DNA of 64,000 bases from Paramecium primaurelia (lineage: Eukaryota; Ciliophora; Oligohymenophorea; Peniculida; Parameciidae): the NCBI GenBank assembly GCA_905182975.1, contig CAJJDM010000098.1:186001-250000 (forward strand), in the 5' to 3' direction. Shown piece by piece: positions 25,184 through 40,100 of this stretch. The notes under the pieces are model-generated. The model was not told where the DNA came from. It saw only the letters and a list, made by a program, of their open reading frames with translations, and did not search any database. Position numbers and translations under genes: made by a program. Position 1 is the first letter of the stretch. Every line of letters starts with the position of its first letter.

Positions 25184-28100
25184 TCATTCATTATCTTTGT
25201 TGAAAATGGATAGATATTATTTTTTAATAATAACTTCTTAATTTGATTATTTTGAATTATCTAATTATTGATTATCGCTAATTCTATTCTAAGTATTTGG
25301 AATCTTAAAAACATGATCATTTATATCCTAATTATTAATAGGATTATTATCTATATTCTCTTATTTTATTTAATTGTTTATCAATATTTCATCATCTTAA
25401 TTAACTTATTCACGATCTTCAACTGATGATTTTTATCTATAAATGTGTTCATTGACTTAATTATTTACATCAGAAACAAATTGAACTTTATCTTTCAATC
25501 TATAATGACTAAAACATTTATAACAACAAATCCAAGTTATTAATAATATTATGCATACTACAATTAATGCATAGAAAACATAAGGATTGGAAATTGGACT
25601 TTCATTTAAAAAATTAGATGTTAAATGACATTAACTATCCTTTAAATAATAACCAGCTATACAAGAACTGCATATATTTGGAAGTTTGCATATACATTCA
25701 TTTGGACATTCAGGATCACATAATTTAGTCTTTTAATTTCTTTAATATCCTTCAGGACATTCAACTTAATTACAAGAATTATTTGAATTTAATGAATAAC
25801 CACTCACACAAGATTAACAAACAAATGGTTCTTAACATTAATTACAATAAAGTCCACAATCCATTATACATTAACTATCCTAAGATAGATAATAACCATA
25901 CGAACATCTATAACAATTCAATGGAGATTAACATATATTACATTCTTTTCCACATAATTATGGAGTAGTTATAAAGTACTCTTGTCCTTATTTATTATAA
26001 TATTTAATTTGTATACTATCTCCCAAAATAGATCCATCTACATCTATACCTTTTGAAATATATGTAATAGCAAATTAATCATCATTAATTATTTAGATAT
26101 TTGGATTTTATGGATACTTTCCTGAAATGGCTACATTAATAATTTCACTTTATTAAACACCTAAAGAATCAAATATTTAAAATTGTATTCCATTTGGTTA
26201 ATATTATGAATCTGTAGTTCTCCATACAACTAAAAATCCATCATTGAATAATTTTAAATCTGGTGTTTATTCTTAAACTTAAGATATACCTATTCCTTTA
26301 ACTTCACTTCTTGAAGATAAATCTTTAGAAATTAATTAATAGTTAAGACTGAACATAGCTTTGAAAGTTTAAATATTCTTGTTTTCCCATAAAAATACAA
26401 ACATTTAATTTTTTAGATAAGCTGTTTTTATTGTAAATGTTCCATCATCACTAATAGCTTATGGTGAATTAATTGGATTACCAAATTATGTAATCTATTA
26501 AACAAATACATAACCATCACTTGTATAACTGATATATATCATTCCTTAATCATCCTCTATGATTGATGGACTTGTTAAATAACTTATATTAGGAATCTCT
26601 TAAATTTCATTGATACTTTAAAGATTAGGATCAAATATTTAATATTTAAAGTTGTAATTTGATTAAATTTCAGTATTTTGAGTCATAAAGGATACAAAAA
26701 TATTTTAATTGGATAAAGTTAATAATTCACATGGTTTATTAATTTATGATAAAACATTATTATTAGATACACCTATAGATTAAGGAGATGTCAATTTAGA
26801 ACCATTTGAATCAAATTCTTGTAATAAGAAATTAGTTTAATCAGTAGTAGAATCAGCCCAAATAATATAAAAGTTATAATCAACAGCTGCTAAATGAGCA
26901 TAATATTCTTTCTTTATTTAATTATCTACTAATAATCTTCTATTTAAATCTGATACTATAATTTCTTCTCCTATTTTAATATTATCAGGTGTATATAATT
27001 AGAAATATACTCCTGCTTATTCACCATTTTAATACCATACTTATACATAAGATTAATCTGGGAATGTATATCTTAAAGGTGTACTAACAATTGTATTTTT
27101 GACTTGGTCAATAATAGATTCATCTTCAAATTTACATATAGCATCTGGTGTTAATATAAATCCTTATGGACAACTTGTACAAATAAATGGTAAATCACAT
27201 GTTCTACAAGTTGATGCACACATTGGTTAACATTATTATTAATTTAATTAATAATTGCTTTAACATTTATTACAAACTATTTAATCTGATATCTTTGAAC
27301 ATAAATCACAATTATTTGGACAAATTAATTTAATACATTAATTATTAACTAATTCATATCCATCTTAACAAATATTACATTATGAGATTATTGAACAATC
27401 TATACAATTTTATGGACATTCTAAAATACATTATGAATTAGTATCTAATAAGTAATTTATACTACATTTTGTACAATAACTTGAGTTTATACATTCATCA
27501 CAATTTTAAATACAATTTATTTATTAACTATTAGTAATTTCATTTCCTTGATCATCATATTCTTTATATTATATTTTCCTGATAAAACTTTAACATATTG
27601 CATCTGTACATAATGATATCTACCAAAATACTTTAAAACCATTTTCAGATTAAATAATCTTTACAAAGTTTTGTAAATAATATAAACCTATATATATTTG
27701 TGTACCTAATTTAGCACCTGAATTTTCAAAATATTAAACAATCAATTAAAACTTTTAATTTTCGTAATTATTTAATGATTTTACAATTATTGCAAATGTA
27801 TTTTCAAATGTTACAATTTTCATAAATTCTTCTTGTTATAATTTACCTTCTATTACTCTCAATTCTTATGTAATAGGTATAAATTCACTATTTAATACTC
27901 TATAATAAATAGATTTTATTCCTTTCAAAACAGCATCATATTAATAAGTTGAATCTACCAAAATTTAAATTTGATTTCCATTTTGTAAATCAAATATTTC
28001 ACAAGAGGTTTACTTTAATAATTAAGAATATATGCAATTCTTCCAAATTAATTAATCTCCATTCAAAATAGCAGTTTTATCTCTAGAATATAATTTATCA

Positions 28101-31100
28101 TATTTCAGGTATACATCTCTTAATTCAAATAAAAGTTATGGTTATCCAATAAAATTTAATTCAGAATCCAAATTTATTTTATATATCATTATTGATTAAT
28201 CATATGAGAATTTATAATACGTTAGAGAGTACTAGTTACCCACTAATGGTTACAAAAATACTTGATATGAATATATATATTATTCAACAAAGATTTCCTA
28301 AAAACTAATAACTTTATCAATGATAATTTATTAATCTTAATTAATTCTTATAATGCCCATTGATTATTATTCATTATAGACAATTAAATAATCTTATTCA
28401 ATTTTATGAATATAATAAGGTGATTTAATCTTAAATCCATTTTATTTCTCTATTGATACCTTCTTAGTCATTTATTATTCTTAAATTATATAAAAATTCC
28501 AAAAAGGAATATTAGTTATTATTGAAATACCTGTAGATAACACACATATAGTTCCATCATTTGACCTTATTAGTTCCTAAACATTCCCCTAAATATCTTC
28601 ATCAATTAAAGGTTAAGGTTAATGATAGTCTGGTTTTAGAGGAGCACAAATTCCTTACTATTCTTCATAATATCCATCATTACATTAAGTACAAACTGAG
28701 GGGAGGATACAAAAGCTACAATTTTACTAACAAATTAAAGAACATCTTCCATCAATTAGTTAAATTTCATTTAGACATTAGGTACATTGATTTTGATTTT
28801 CACACTTAATACAACCATACCTACAATTTAATGTCATTTGATTTATAAATTCACCTTAAGCAGTTACTTTTTAAATATGAATATTTGAATTATCGTAAGT
28901 ATCGTAATGTTAATAATTAGACCAAACTACAAAAAATGACTAATCTAATGATTCAACCATTTTTATAGAATTATAATTAGGTTCTTGAAATTTTGGTTAG
29001 ATATTGAATTTATTCATCAATTTAAATTCCATATTAGAATTAATATAATACAGTTCTTATATTCCTGCAACACCATTTTTTCTAAATTCAATCAACAAGG
29101 TAAGTCCTCCATTGTATTAATCAATTTAAATGAACTAAACCCAGGTGAAAATATTGTCAATAAATTAGTATTATTAGCTTTCTTATACCAATATTTGATT
29201 TCCATAAGATACAATGTTTTCATCATAAAATTGAGCATTTATTGATATAATATTATCTAATTCCATAACAAATACAATGACAAAATATTAAGAGGTACTA
29301 CCTAAGTAAAATTAAGTTATAGACATAGAATCAAATTATGTTAAATCTTATGTCATAATTTATGTACCATCTAATGAATAAATAAATATTTATCTAAGAA
29401 ATAAAATTGCTACTCTCTGATCAGTTGATGAAATCAGGATATTTTATAAAAAATAACCATGAATCTCTTATGTATTTACTATTTAATTGTCAGAATTATA
29501 GAACCTTAATTTTAATACTTTTTCTTAAGGTTCTCCAATAATTGATATATATCCAATCACATATCCTCCATTTTTTAATTTTAACACTTTAGCAATGTAA
29601 TCATTTTTGATATTAAACATATCAAATTTAATGTAATCAATATCTAAGTCATCATCTATTCTTTATTAATCTTTATTAAATCTAGCAACCTTAAGTAAAG
29701 CTCCTTTTTCTGGATTACCCTCAATATATAAAATAATAGCAGTATCATCATTTAATATTTACAAATAAGGAGAATGTTAGTTTCCTTGTGTAGTTTTACT
29801 CACTTAAAAATTATTTCCTATTTTTTATCTCTGACTATCTAGTATCTAACCATAAATACCCCAATTAAATCCATCTTAATAATCGCTATTCCAAACTAAA
29901 ATAATTGAACCATCACTAAATACACCTAAAGAAGGTTTAGTTTATGCAAATATTGTAAATTCATTAACAACTAATGAATATTATTAGAAATAATCTTCTA
30001 TACAACCTTATTAATAAGGATAAAGCTAATAAGGACATAAAATACATTGATTTGCTGCAAATTCATAACAAATAGAATCAACAAACTTTTAACAATATAA
30101 TCCCCCATTTAATTAATCATGTTAGATTTAATATCCATCCAAACATTTTGTACATTCATTATTACTTATGCATTAATCACAATTAAGTGGACAAATATTA
30201 GTTATAGATTTAACTAAATCTCCAAAATTATTGATTATTGATAATTATAATCCCCATTATGCTTCATTATTTTTAAATTCCCATGCAAATCCAATTTATT
30301 AATTATTAAAGTTTACTAATATTGGTCTACTTATTTATGAATCAATCAAAATGTATCCTGAAAAAGTTATCTATTATTGATTATCTACTATTTTATAAAT
30401 AAGTTTCTTGTTTGATTTCTCACTATAGGAGATAACAAATGTATTATAGAATACTGCTATAGAGAAATCTTAGACTCCTTACAAATACTATTAACCATTA
30501 TAAAAGCATTAGCTAAATTCATGACAAAGATTTAAGAACCAACTTTTTTAACCATACATTTAATACATGTATACAATTAAATTTCTACTCATTTCAAATT
30601 TGACTTTGGAGATATTTGGTATATTCACAGTAACTGTAGTGAACACAACTCCATAGTCATTTAATTATATTGCTTTTATTGAAGATAAATTAACATTTAT
30701 TAAATAGATATAACCATCAAAAACTTTAATTGCCTAAATGATATTTTTATCACAATCATTAATTGTAAATATATCAGGATTATTAATATCTATTTTTTCA
30801 AAGATTTTCAAATTTTATTTATCATAAACAAATAATGATTAAGAACGTCCAATTTAAGATACATTATCAAATACATAATTCTTCAAACATGTTATGAATA
30901 TCACATATTTCATTGATATATTTTCAATTTTAATATCTAAAATTTCTAAATCACAATTTTTATCCAGTTATGGTAATAAAGTATTTGTATTATCATCTAA
31001 TTTATATATTTTACTAATTGTTTTATCTGTTGCATAAACTAAAATAACATAAATTTGATCATCTACTACTGTTACATCAAATAGATGTATATTTTATAAA

Positions 31101-34100
31101 GTAATTTCAACAAATTTTATTTCTTATCCATCTTAATTGAATTTTCTGATTCTTAAGATATTCTAACAAATATATACTATAGCATAATCATTATTAGAAA
31201 ATTTAATCAGTTCCTTAATTTCTTCTTAAGTACATTTTTCTAATACTTCAATTGCTTTACCATCCTTAACAGGGTCATTGATTATTTATGATAGGGCAGA
31301 TGGATCTGGTAGATCATTATCTCTATCAAATATCATTTAGTATAAATTATTTGTGCATATTTATTAATCATCGCATTCTTCCTTTTGTATATATACTTTA
31401 AATCCATTTTAATATTAAGTAATCTCAACAATATTATAAGGTTAAGAACATATATATATCTAATCTCCAATTTTTTAACCAGTATTATATATATATTAAG
31501 CAACCAAATATCTTTATTCATAAAACCTAGAATTGTTTAATTCTTCAATAATAATTGCAAATGAGTTGATATATTAAAAAACTTTAAGAATTTATTATCT
31601 TTTTAAACCTTAACTTAAAACATTTGTAGTTTACATTATAACTTTTCCCTATGCATCTACTATCGTATATTGACCTTAAATAATGATAAGTTCATCTAAA
31701 AGTAAATCACTTTTTACCAAATGAGATATTTTAATAATATTCCAATTTTCTTATAAAGGTAAATTACATTAACCTATGCTTTATTCTCTTTTATTATAAC
31801 AGAACATTTCTTCAATTGTATCTTTTTTTATTTAATAACTCTCACCATTGAACTCTGAGAATTAAAAATAATTTTCTCTATTTTCAACATGAACATGAAA
31901 TCTATTTTAAAAGGTATAAATGATCTAAACATTTTCTACTTTTTATAATCTTAAATCTAATTTAGTATAATAGAAACATAATTAGTTAAGATTCATAGAG
32001 TCATTTGGATTAGTAGTTACTTGATAAAATGTAAGGATATATTATTAACCCAATATTGGTTCTAAAATTAATGCATCATATTAAATTTAAAAATCTGAAA
32101 ATTATGAAAGATCTAATTTATCTTAGCTTATTAGATTTGAATTGACATCATATCTTTATACCTAGACATCATTCTCAGAATAGAATATTAATATGATATT
32201 TTCATCAAAATAAAATGTTTTTCTAAATCTATAAAAATCTATTGTTTATTATATAACCGAAAAGGTTTTAACTACTTATTCTCCAATCAAAACTCTAACA
32301 TTTAGTTAACTGCTAAAAGATAAATAAACTTTTTCAATTTCATTTACAGTTTCTACTTAAAATATATTATCATATCTTTCATATTCTTATAAAACTGTAG
32401 GCTATGATTAAATAGGAATTTCATAACATTTTCCTTCTGCCTTTAAATAATAACCCTTTTAACATAAATTACAAATATAGGGAAAATTACAGTATAAACA
32501 ACCTTCCTCACAAAGAGGATGACAAAGATTATTTTCAATTTTATAATAATTACTAAGACATTAATCACAAATAGTTTAATCTTAACATTACTAACAATTT
32601 AATGAACAAACTATCTAATTTTATGCTATTATTTATTTATCTTATGATAAAAGCTAAAAATAATAATTAATTTTATCCTGAATATTAAATAAATTTCCTT
32701 TTGTCCATAGTAGAAAGTATGAATAATTCAATGATGGAATAATCTAAATATATTCGTCATAATTGAATGAAAAAAATCGAAAAGTATTTATATAGAATTT
32801 ATTTACTAAAGAATATTATTGGTCCTTTATGAAATACATCTCTTAAAATTTAAAAGAATTAATATTCAATTGAATTATTAAGTATATTCCTTAATCACCT
32901 TCATTCATTGAAATTTATGGTATATTATGTTCTACTTATCTAATTGTTAAAGGATCTCCTAATTCATCAAATTGTTTATTAAATAATAACACTTAAATTA
33001 TTCTAGTATTTTCTTAAAAGAAAACATATCCTATTGCGTAAAAATCATTTGTATGCCCTAAAATAATTTACTCATGTGGGAAAATATTAAATTAATCAAA
33101 TTATTTTGTTAATAATAATTTTCCGTCAAATGAATACAATTGAACTCTCTTTTGATGATCAATTGAAATATAAAATATGGCCATATTAATATCTGTTTTA
33201 GCTAAATCAAAAGGAATTTAGTTAAAAACATATATTCCTTCAATTCTTTTTTGAATTACTAAGTGATTGGATGAATCATAAAAGCTTAAATTAATATAAT
33301 CCATCATTTAATATGCCTATTTAAAAAATCCAATAACATATCCTCCATTTTATAAGCTTAACGCTTGTATATATTTATGATTAAACATATTATATGAATA
33401 AAATTAAGTTGTACCAACATCAAATTCATTTCCAATTCTTTGCATTTGCTTATCAAATTTTTAAGCTTTTATTATTGCTTCATTTAAATAAGGATTTCCA
33501 TCAAAAAATATGATAACAACTGTATCATCTTATAATACTATGACTTTTGGAAGACACTGAGCCCCTTTAGAATTAGTATTAATTTATATATTGTCTCCAA
33601 TTTTAACCCCAAAATTATCAATTAATTGAGCAAATACTCCCCAATCATCACCATCTTAAGAATAACTTGACCAAACCAAAATTATTGAGCCATCACTAAA
33701 TTTTGCCCCCTCTTAATTTAATAATATTTTTTATGCTTCCTAATTAATTCTAATTGCTTTCTCTTATACTTCATCTAAAATGCATTAACCATTTTCAACA
33801 AAGTAATAATCTTTACAAGCTTAACAATCTCCCATCTAATCACAAGAAGAACAATTAGAATCACATTATTTTTAACAATAGTTGTTGTTATAACTAATTT
33901 CTTGAATAACAAAATTAGTTTCACACATTGTACATTATTTAAAATTAATACATTATAAGCAATTTTCAGAACATTAGATCTCCATCGTATTAACAAATTA
34001 CCCATTTTAATTCATAACAGCATATGAGATATCCCATTGACCATCTTCATTTAGTTTAGTCCAAGTAAACCCAACATAAGTATTCATTAAAACAATTGAT

Positions 34101-37100
34101 TAAGTACTACTAATCTAAATATCACTCTATATGACTCCTGTTGAAAGTTAATTTCCTTATAAATCTAAGAATTCGTATTAGGAACTCATAAGATTATCAT
34201 TTTAAGTCCATTATATGAATAAATTATTAGCAACAATAGCTAATTGAATATCTGAGTTACCAGGAATAAAATTAACTTTAATAAAAATGATAATTAAGTA
34301 TTTATCACAAATTCTTAAAGTCCAATCTTATGCCTCAAAAGTCTTATATAAAAGAATAATATTGTCTTAATTAATTTCAAATTTTATTTTTTCAATATTA
34401 GGAATATCTATTTAATAAGTATTTTGAATTGTTCCATAACTATCTAAAGCTTATATTTATCCTTGTGATGAACTGATTGATAATGCATAGATGATATTTT
34501 CAACAACTTTAATTTCAGATATTTTGCTTTAATTACAATTATTCTATGTAAGACCTTCAGGATAATTGAAATTAATTTTTTCAGCATTTTATGAAAAATG
34601 TTTATCATAAATTGTTAGGGTTTAGGTATAGCAATTCATTAATGTTTAGTCAAATCCAAATTCAATATTATTTGAGATTAAAATAGCAAAATTGTTAATC
34701 AAAGGTTGAATTTTAATATCTAAAATCTCAGAATTATAATTTCTCTCAAATTCAGGAATAATAAGTGTGAAACTAGGATCAATTTTGAAAAATTGGCATT
34801 ATTATAGTCTACTTCTATAAACGAATGCTAAAACAATTTGATCTTCAACTAAAACAGTATCAAAAATAAAAACGATTTCAATCATCATGGTAAAACTAGA
34901 TATTTCTAAACCATCTTAATTAAATAATTTGGCCCTAAAATATTCATTACAAATGTAAATGATAGCATATCTGTTATCAGAAAAATTAATTAGTCTATTC
35001 TGCATTTATATGTTGCATTTCTCTTCGATTGGATGTTCAATAGTTCCTATATCGATTGGGATATTAGGATTTGTAGGATCTGTTGGATCTGTAGGATCTG
35101 TAGGATCGGTAGGATCTGTTGGATCAGTTGGATCAGTTGGATCTGTAGGATCGGTTGGATCTGTTGGATCAGTAGGATCGGTTGGATCTGTTGGATCTGT
35201 AGGGTCTGTTGGATCAGTAGGATCTGTTGGATCTGTAGGATCAGTAGGATCTGTAGGATCTGTTGGATCTGTAGGATCTGTTGGATCTGTAGGATCAGTA
35301 GGATCGGTAGGATCTGTTGGATCAGTTGGATCAGTTGGATCTGTTGGATCAGTTGGATCAGTTGGATCGGTTGGATCTGTTGGATCTGTAGGGTCTGTTG
35401 GATCAGTAGGATCTGTTGGATCTGTAGGATCAGTAGGATCTGTAGGATCTGTTGGATCTGTAGGGTCTGTAGGATCTGTTGGATCAGTTGGATTTGTAGG
35501 ATCTGTAGGGTCTGTTGGATCTGTAGGATCGGTTGGATCTGTTGGATCAGTTGGATTTGTTGGATCTGTTGGATCAGTTGGATCTGTAGGATCGGTTGGA
35601 TCAGTTGGATTTGTAGGATCTGTAGGATCGGTTGGATCTGTTGGATCTGTTGGATCTGTAGGGTCTGTTGGATCAGTAGGATCTGTTGGATCTGTAGGAT
35701 CAGTAGGATCTGTAGGATCTGTTGGATCTGTAGGGTCTGTAGGATCTGTTGGATCAGTTGGATTTGTAGGATCTGTAGGGTCTGTTGGATCTGTAGGATC
35801 AGTAGGATCTGTAGGATCTGTTGGATCTGTAGGGTCTGTTGGATCTGTTGGATCAGTTGGATTTGTAGGATCTGTAGGGTCTGTTGGATTTGTAGGATCT
35901 GTTGGATCAGTTGGATTTGTAGGATCTGTTGGATCTGTTGGATCAGTTGGATTTGTAGGATCTGTAGGGTCTGTTGGATCTGTTGGATCAGTTGGATTTG
36001 TAGGATCTGTAGGGTCTGTTGGATTTGTAGGATCTGTTGGATCAGTTGGATTTGTAGGATCTGTTGGATCTGTTGGATCAGTTGGATTTGTAGGATCTGT
36101 TGGATCGACTGGATCTTTTATATCAATAGGGTCTATTGGATCTTTCGGATCTGCTGGACTATTTGGATCTTTCACTTCTTCTTCATAATTTGGATTATAA
36201 GGATCTTTGGGTTGTTCAATTTATTAATCAATTTTAACACAGTATCCTTATTCATTAAATTAGTATCCATTCAAACATTCGTCACATTAACTATACTTGC
36301 ATTTGCTGCACTCAACTTATGAACAGACTTGTTCACAAACTAAAGTATCATAATTTTTTTAGTAGCCAAAACCGCAAATATCACATATTGAAGATGTTAC
36401 GCAAGAGACACAACCTTGAGGACATATAATATCGTTTATAGGCCTAGACAATCCTGTTTAATCAAACCTTGCAAAATTTAATTTCCAATTATAAAGTACA
36501 CTTCCTGCATGAAAGAATACAATAAAATTATTATTTTACAACTTCATTAACCAACAATATTGTATAGGAATTTCTGTATAATTCATATTTACTTAAACTT
36601 AGTTTTTTAGTTGCCCTTACATTGAAAAATACATTAAATGATAGGATTTGGAATTCTTTTAGAATGATAGAATGACAATTTCATTTATATCACTTATTGC
36701 TATATGTATTGGGTATAAACTTTGCATTGTAGTATTATAGGATTACCTAATTAAACCTTAAGCAAAGATATTGATTTAATAATTAGTTACGATAATGAAT
36801 TATTTAAGTGAATCAGTTGTCAATTTAACTAATCCTCCATCATTAATAATTTCATGTTAAATTAATTTTAATTGTAAATCAAATACATTAAGGACAGTTA
36901 TTTTATCCTTTGTGTATGCAAACGCAATTAATTCTCCGTTTGAAGTCAAGTCATAGTTTTCGCTAAAAGGTTGTTTTAGATCCGCCAAAAATTCGTAGTT
37001 TGATTTCATAATATAAATATAAATATCAAATCTACTCTTAATTAATACTGCAAATTATCCTCCATTGAGAATTTTTGCTTTAATTGTTGTAGTTTCCCAA

Positions 37101-40100
37101 AATTGTAAACCAGTATAAAGTAAGGTAGGTTCTGTAAGATTATTAAAGTTGACATCAAACTATTAATAGTAATAAGTATTCTTATCTGAATAGACGATAG
37201 GTAATACGGAATAAAATATTGTAAGTTAGTTATTCTCATCAATAGTGATGGACACATCATTAATTCTAGAAATATTTATAAGATTTATAATTTTAAGTTT
37301 TTGAATTTAAGAAGTTCCATTACTCAAATAATAATTAAGTTCAATAACTTTCTCCTCTCTAAAACCTACAACCACGAAATTACCAGTTGAGTATGTGGCA
37401 ATCTAATAGAAGAAGTATTGGCTATAGTAGCTTTAATAATCCAAAGGAATTGTTGTTTCAACATGTTGATTAATTCTCTCACAAGTAAGATATTAGGTTT
37501 TGTAAAAACCATTAAGACAATCTAGACAATTGGCTTAGAAATTGACACAATTTTGAGGTTTTTTTACACAATTTCCATCAACTTATAATATAAATAAATC
37601 AGGATTTGTGCATTTGAGACAAAGTCCTTAATAATTACATTCTTAGCAAGCATATCCGCACCTCATCTAAGAAAATTGTAACTTTTCACCCATTTAATTA
37701 AATTTGTATGAGATAATCATTTATGTTTGAGCCAAAATGTTATAAAACATTATGTTAATTATTATATCTTCATTTTGTAATTCAATTACTTCAAGTTTAC
37801 CCAATGATTTTAGATAAACATTATATTAATTGATTGAAATGATTTCACCCATCTATAAATATGATTGTTTAGATATCAGAATTCCTTTATAAACAGAATT
37901 CAAACTCATATCTTAATACTGTGATCCTTCTCTCCAAGATATCAATATTGAATTAGAAAGCATATTAATTTATAAATCAAGTTTATAAATTTCACTTCCA
38001 ATTGAGAGTTTCTAAGAACTTTTTAATATAATTCCATCTTATTGTATAATCTAATAGTATATTTCATATTTAAATGATTCAATGGTTGTCCAAACAATTA
38101 AGTAGTTTTCTTAATTCAATTTATATATTTTAGATTCTACCTGATTATTTGATTTCTATATTTTATTTTTATTTAATATAACCCCAAAGATGTCAAAACT
38201 AGTTTCTACATAAGTATTAGATAGATCATTTTTCTAATAGAGCCTTAGTTCATTATCATTAAATTAAATTTCGAAATCTAAAGAGTTTTTAAATTAAGAA
38301 TATGTTAGTAATTGAATTTTTTAGGTTAAGTAAGGTGTGAAACTAATTTTAAATGGACTTTCAAAAGAAAATGGAATAGTAACTAATTCTAAAATAGGAA
38401 TATCCAATTACATCACCATTTAAATCACCCCTAATTTCATATTTTCCAATAATACTATTTTAACCATGTATTTCTAGTATTTTTAATAGATAATAGAATT
38501 GGGGGTTCCTTAATATGAATAAATTACAGTATACGCTATATTTTCCTCATTAAAATTAAAAATATTTATAAAAGTTGTAGAAGTTTCATACGAACTTTTG
38601 TAAGAAACTACAAATAGATCCTCATCAAATTTCAATTAACAAACATCAAAATAATATTTGCAATTTGTACATTATGAAGATAATTACAATATTTTAGGAT
38701 TAGAATATCTTTTACCATACTTATCAAATCTTTGACTCATTACTCCTTAATCTCCGATCCATATATATAATAGATCACCATTAGAAAAAGTTATAACTTT
38801 GAATATATTTTAAGATGTTTTATCATTTACAAATTCTATTATTTATTCATTAGAAACAGTACTAATTTGATAGCAATTGTTTTTAATCAATTCAAAACCT
38901 TATAAACATTAACTACAAGTGATAATTGAATTTTCAATTAAATGAGTTTCGCAATTATTTATTTTTGGATAACATAAATTTGATAATAAAATATAATCTT
39001 GCTTACAAGATTAGCAAACATCGCTAGTTTAGCAAGTCAAGCAATTATCTGAGCAAATGATTATATTCAATGATAATTAGGTGCCATCACTCTTATATCT
39101 CTTCATGTACACATCATCACTTAAGATTTATGATATCAGAGTACTAAGTATCCATGATGCTATGAAATTTCCTTATGGTTAACTTATTAATTAAGGATGA
39201 TGTGGATATTAATTAGAAACAGAATAGACAATAATAGGTAGTGATTTAGGTGAACCATCCAAATTAAATAATTACAATTAGATTGTTCTAATTTAATCAT
39301 CTAGTGTTGATACACTTTCAGCAATAATAGCAAATCCATTTTCTATTTTAATCACATCAGGATTATCTAGATTCTCTTATGATATACCAAAATGATTTTA
39401 AACTTCATATTAATTTAAATCTGTTGATATTTTTCTAAATCTTATTTTCTAACTCATGAAACCATTTTCATCAATTACATACTCTTTCCAAGCAATAATT
39501 ATGTAATTATCTAAAGATGTAATTGCTGGAGCTTCTCCTGTAGTTGATAATTATACTCTATCTATTAAAAATTGATTTAAGCTATATGAATTAGCGAATA
39601 TTCCTTTATTGGTTTACCAAGCTATAACAATAATTGATTAAGTAGATGCTACAACTGGTTCATTTATTATTGATTCATTTTCAGTAACAATTTATGTATT
39701 AAGTAAATTATTATCATTGTCAAAGAATTTAGTTATAAGTGATATTTATTTCTGATTTCCTTATTCTGCCCAAACTATAACAAACCCATTTATAATCTAT
39801 TGAATGACTACTGGTGTATCAAATGATTAAGCATAATAAAGATGAATATCTGATTATATAGTAATTTCATTTCCAATTCTTAAGAAATCTCTATCAAATC
39901 TTGTCATCTTTACATCAGCATTTACTTTAATATTACCATCCACCCAAACAACTACTATTTCATCGTTATTCATTACTTAAACATCAGGATATTATTAAAT
40001 TCCTGCTGATGATTCAGTAATTCTCATTTAATCTTTCAATTAAACTCCTTATGAATTATATAATGACATGTAAATTCCAGTTCCTTCATTCTGATAAAAT

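Noticed and set aside
34959..36322. Long plus-strand frames encoding (GSV)n and Ile/Cys/Trp-rich repeats
   Set aside because: They are shadows of the 9-bp minisatellite. The minus frame encoding (D/N)PT is continuous with the signal peptide and membrane anchor of the giant gene; the plus frames end at the repeat edges.
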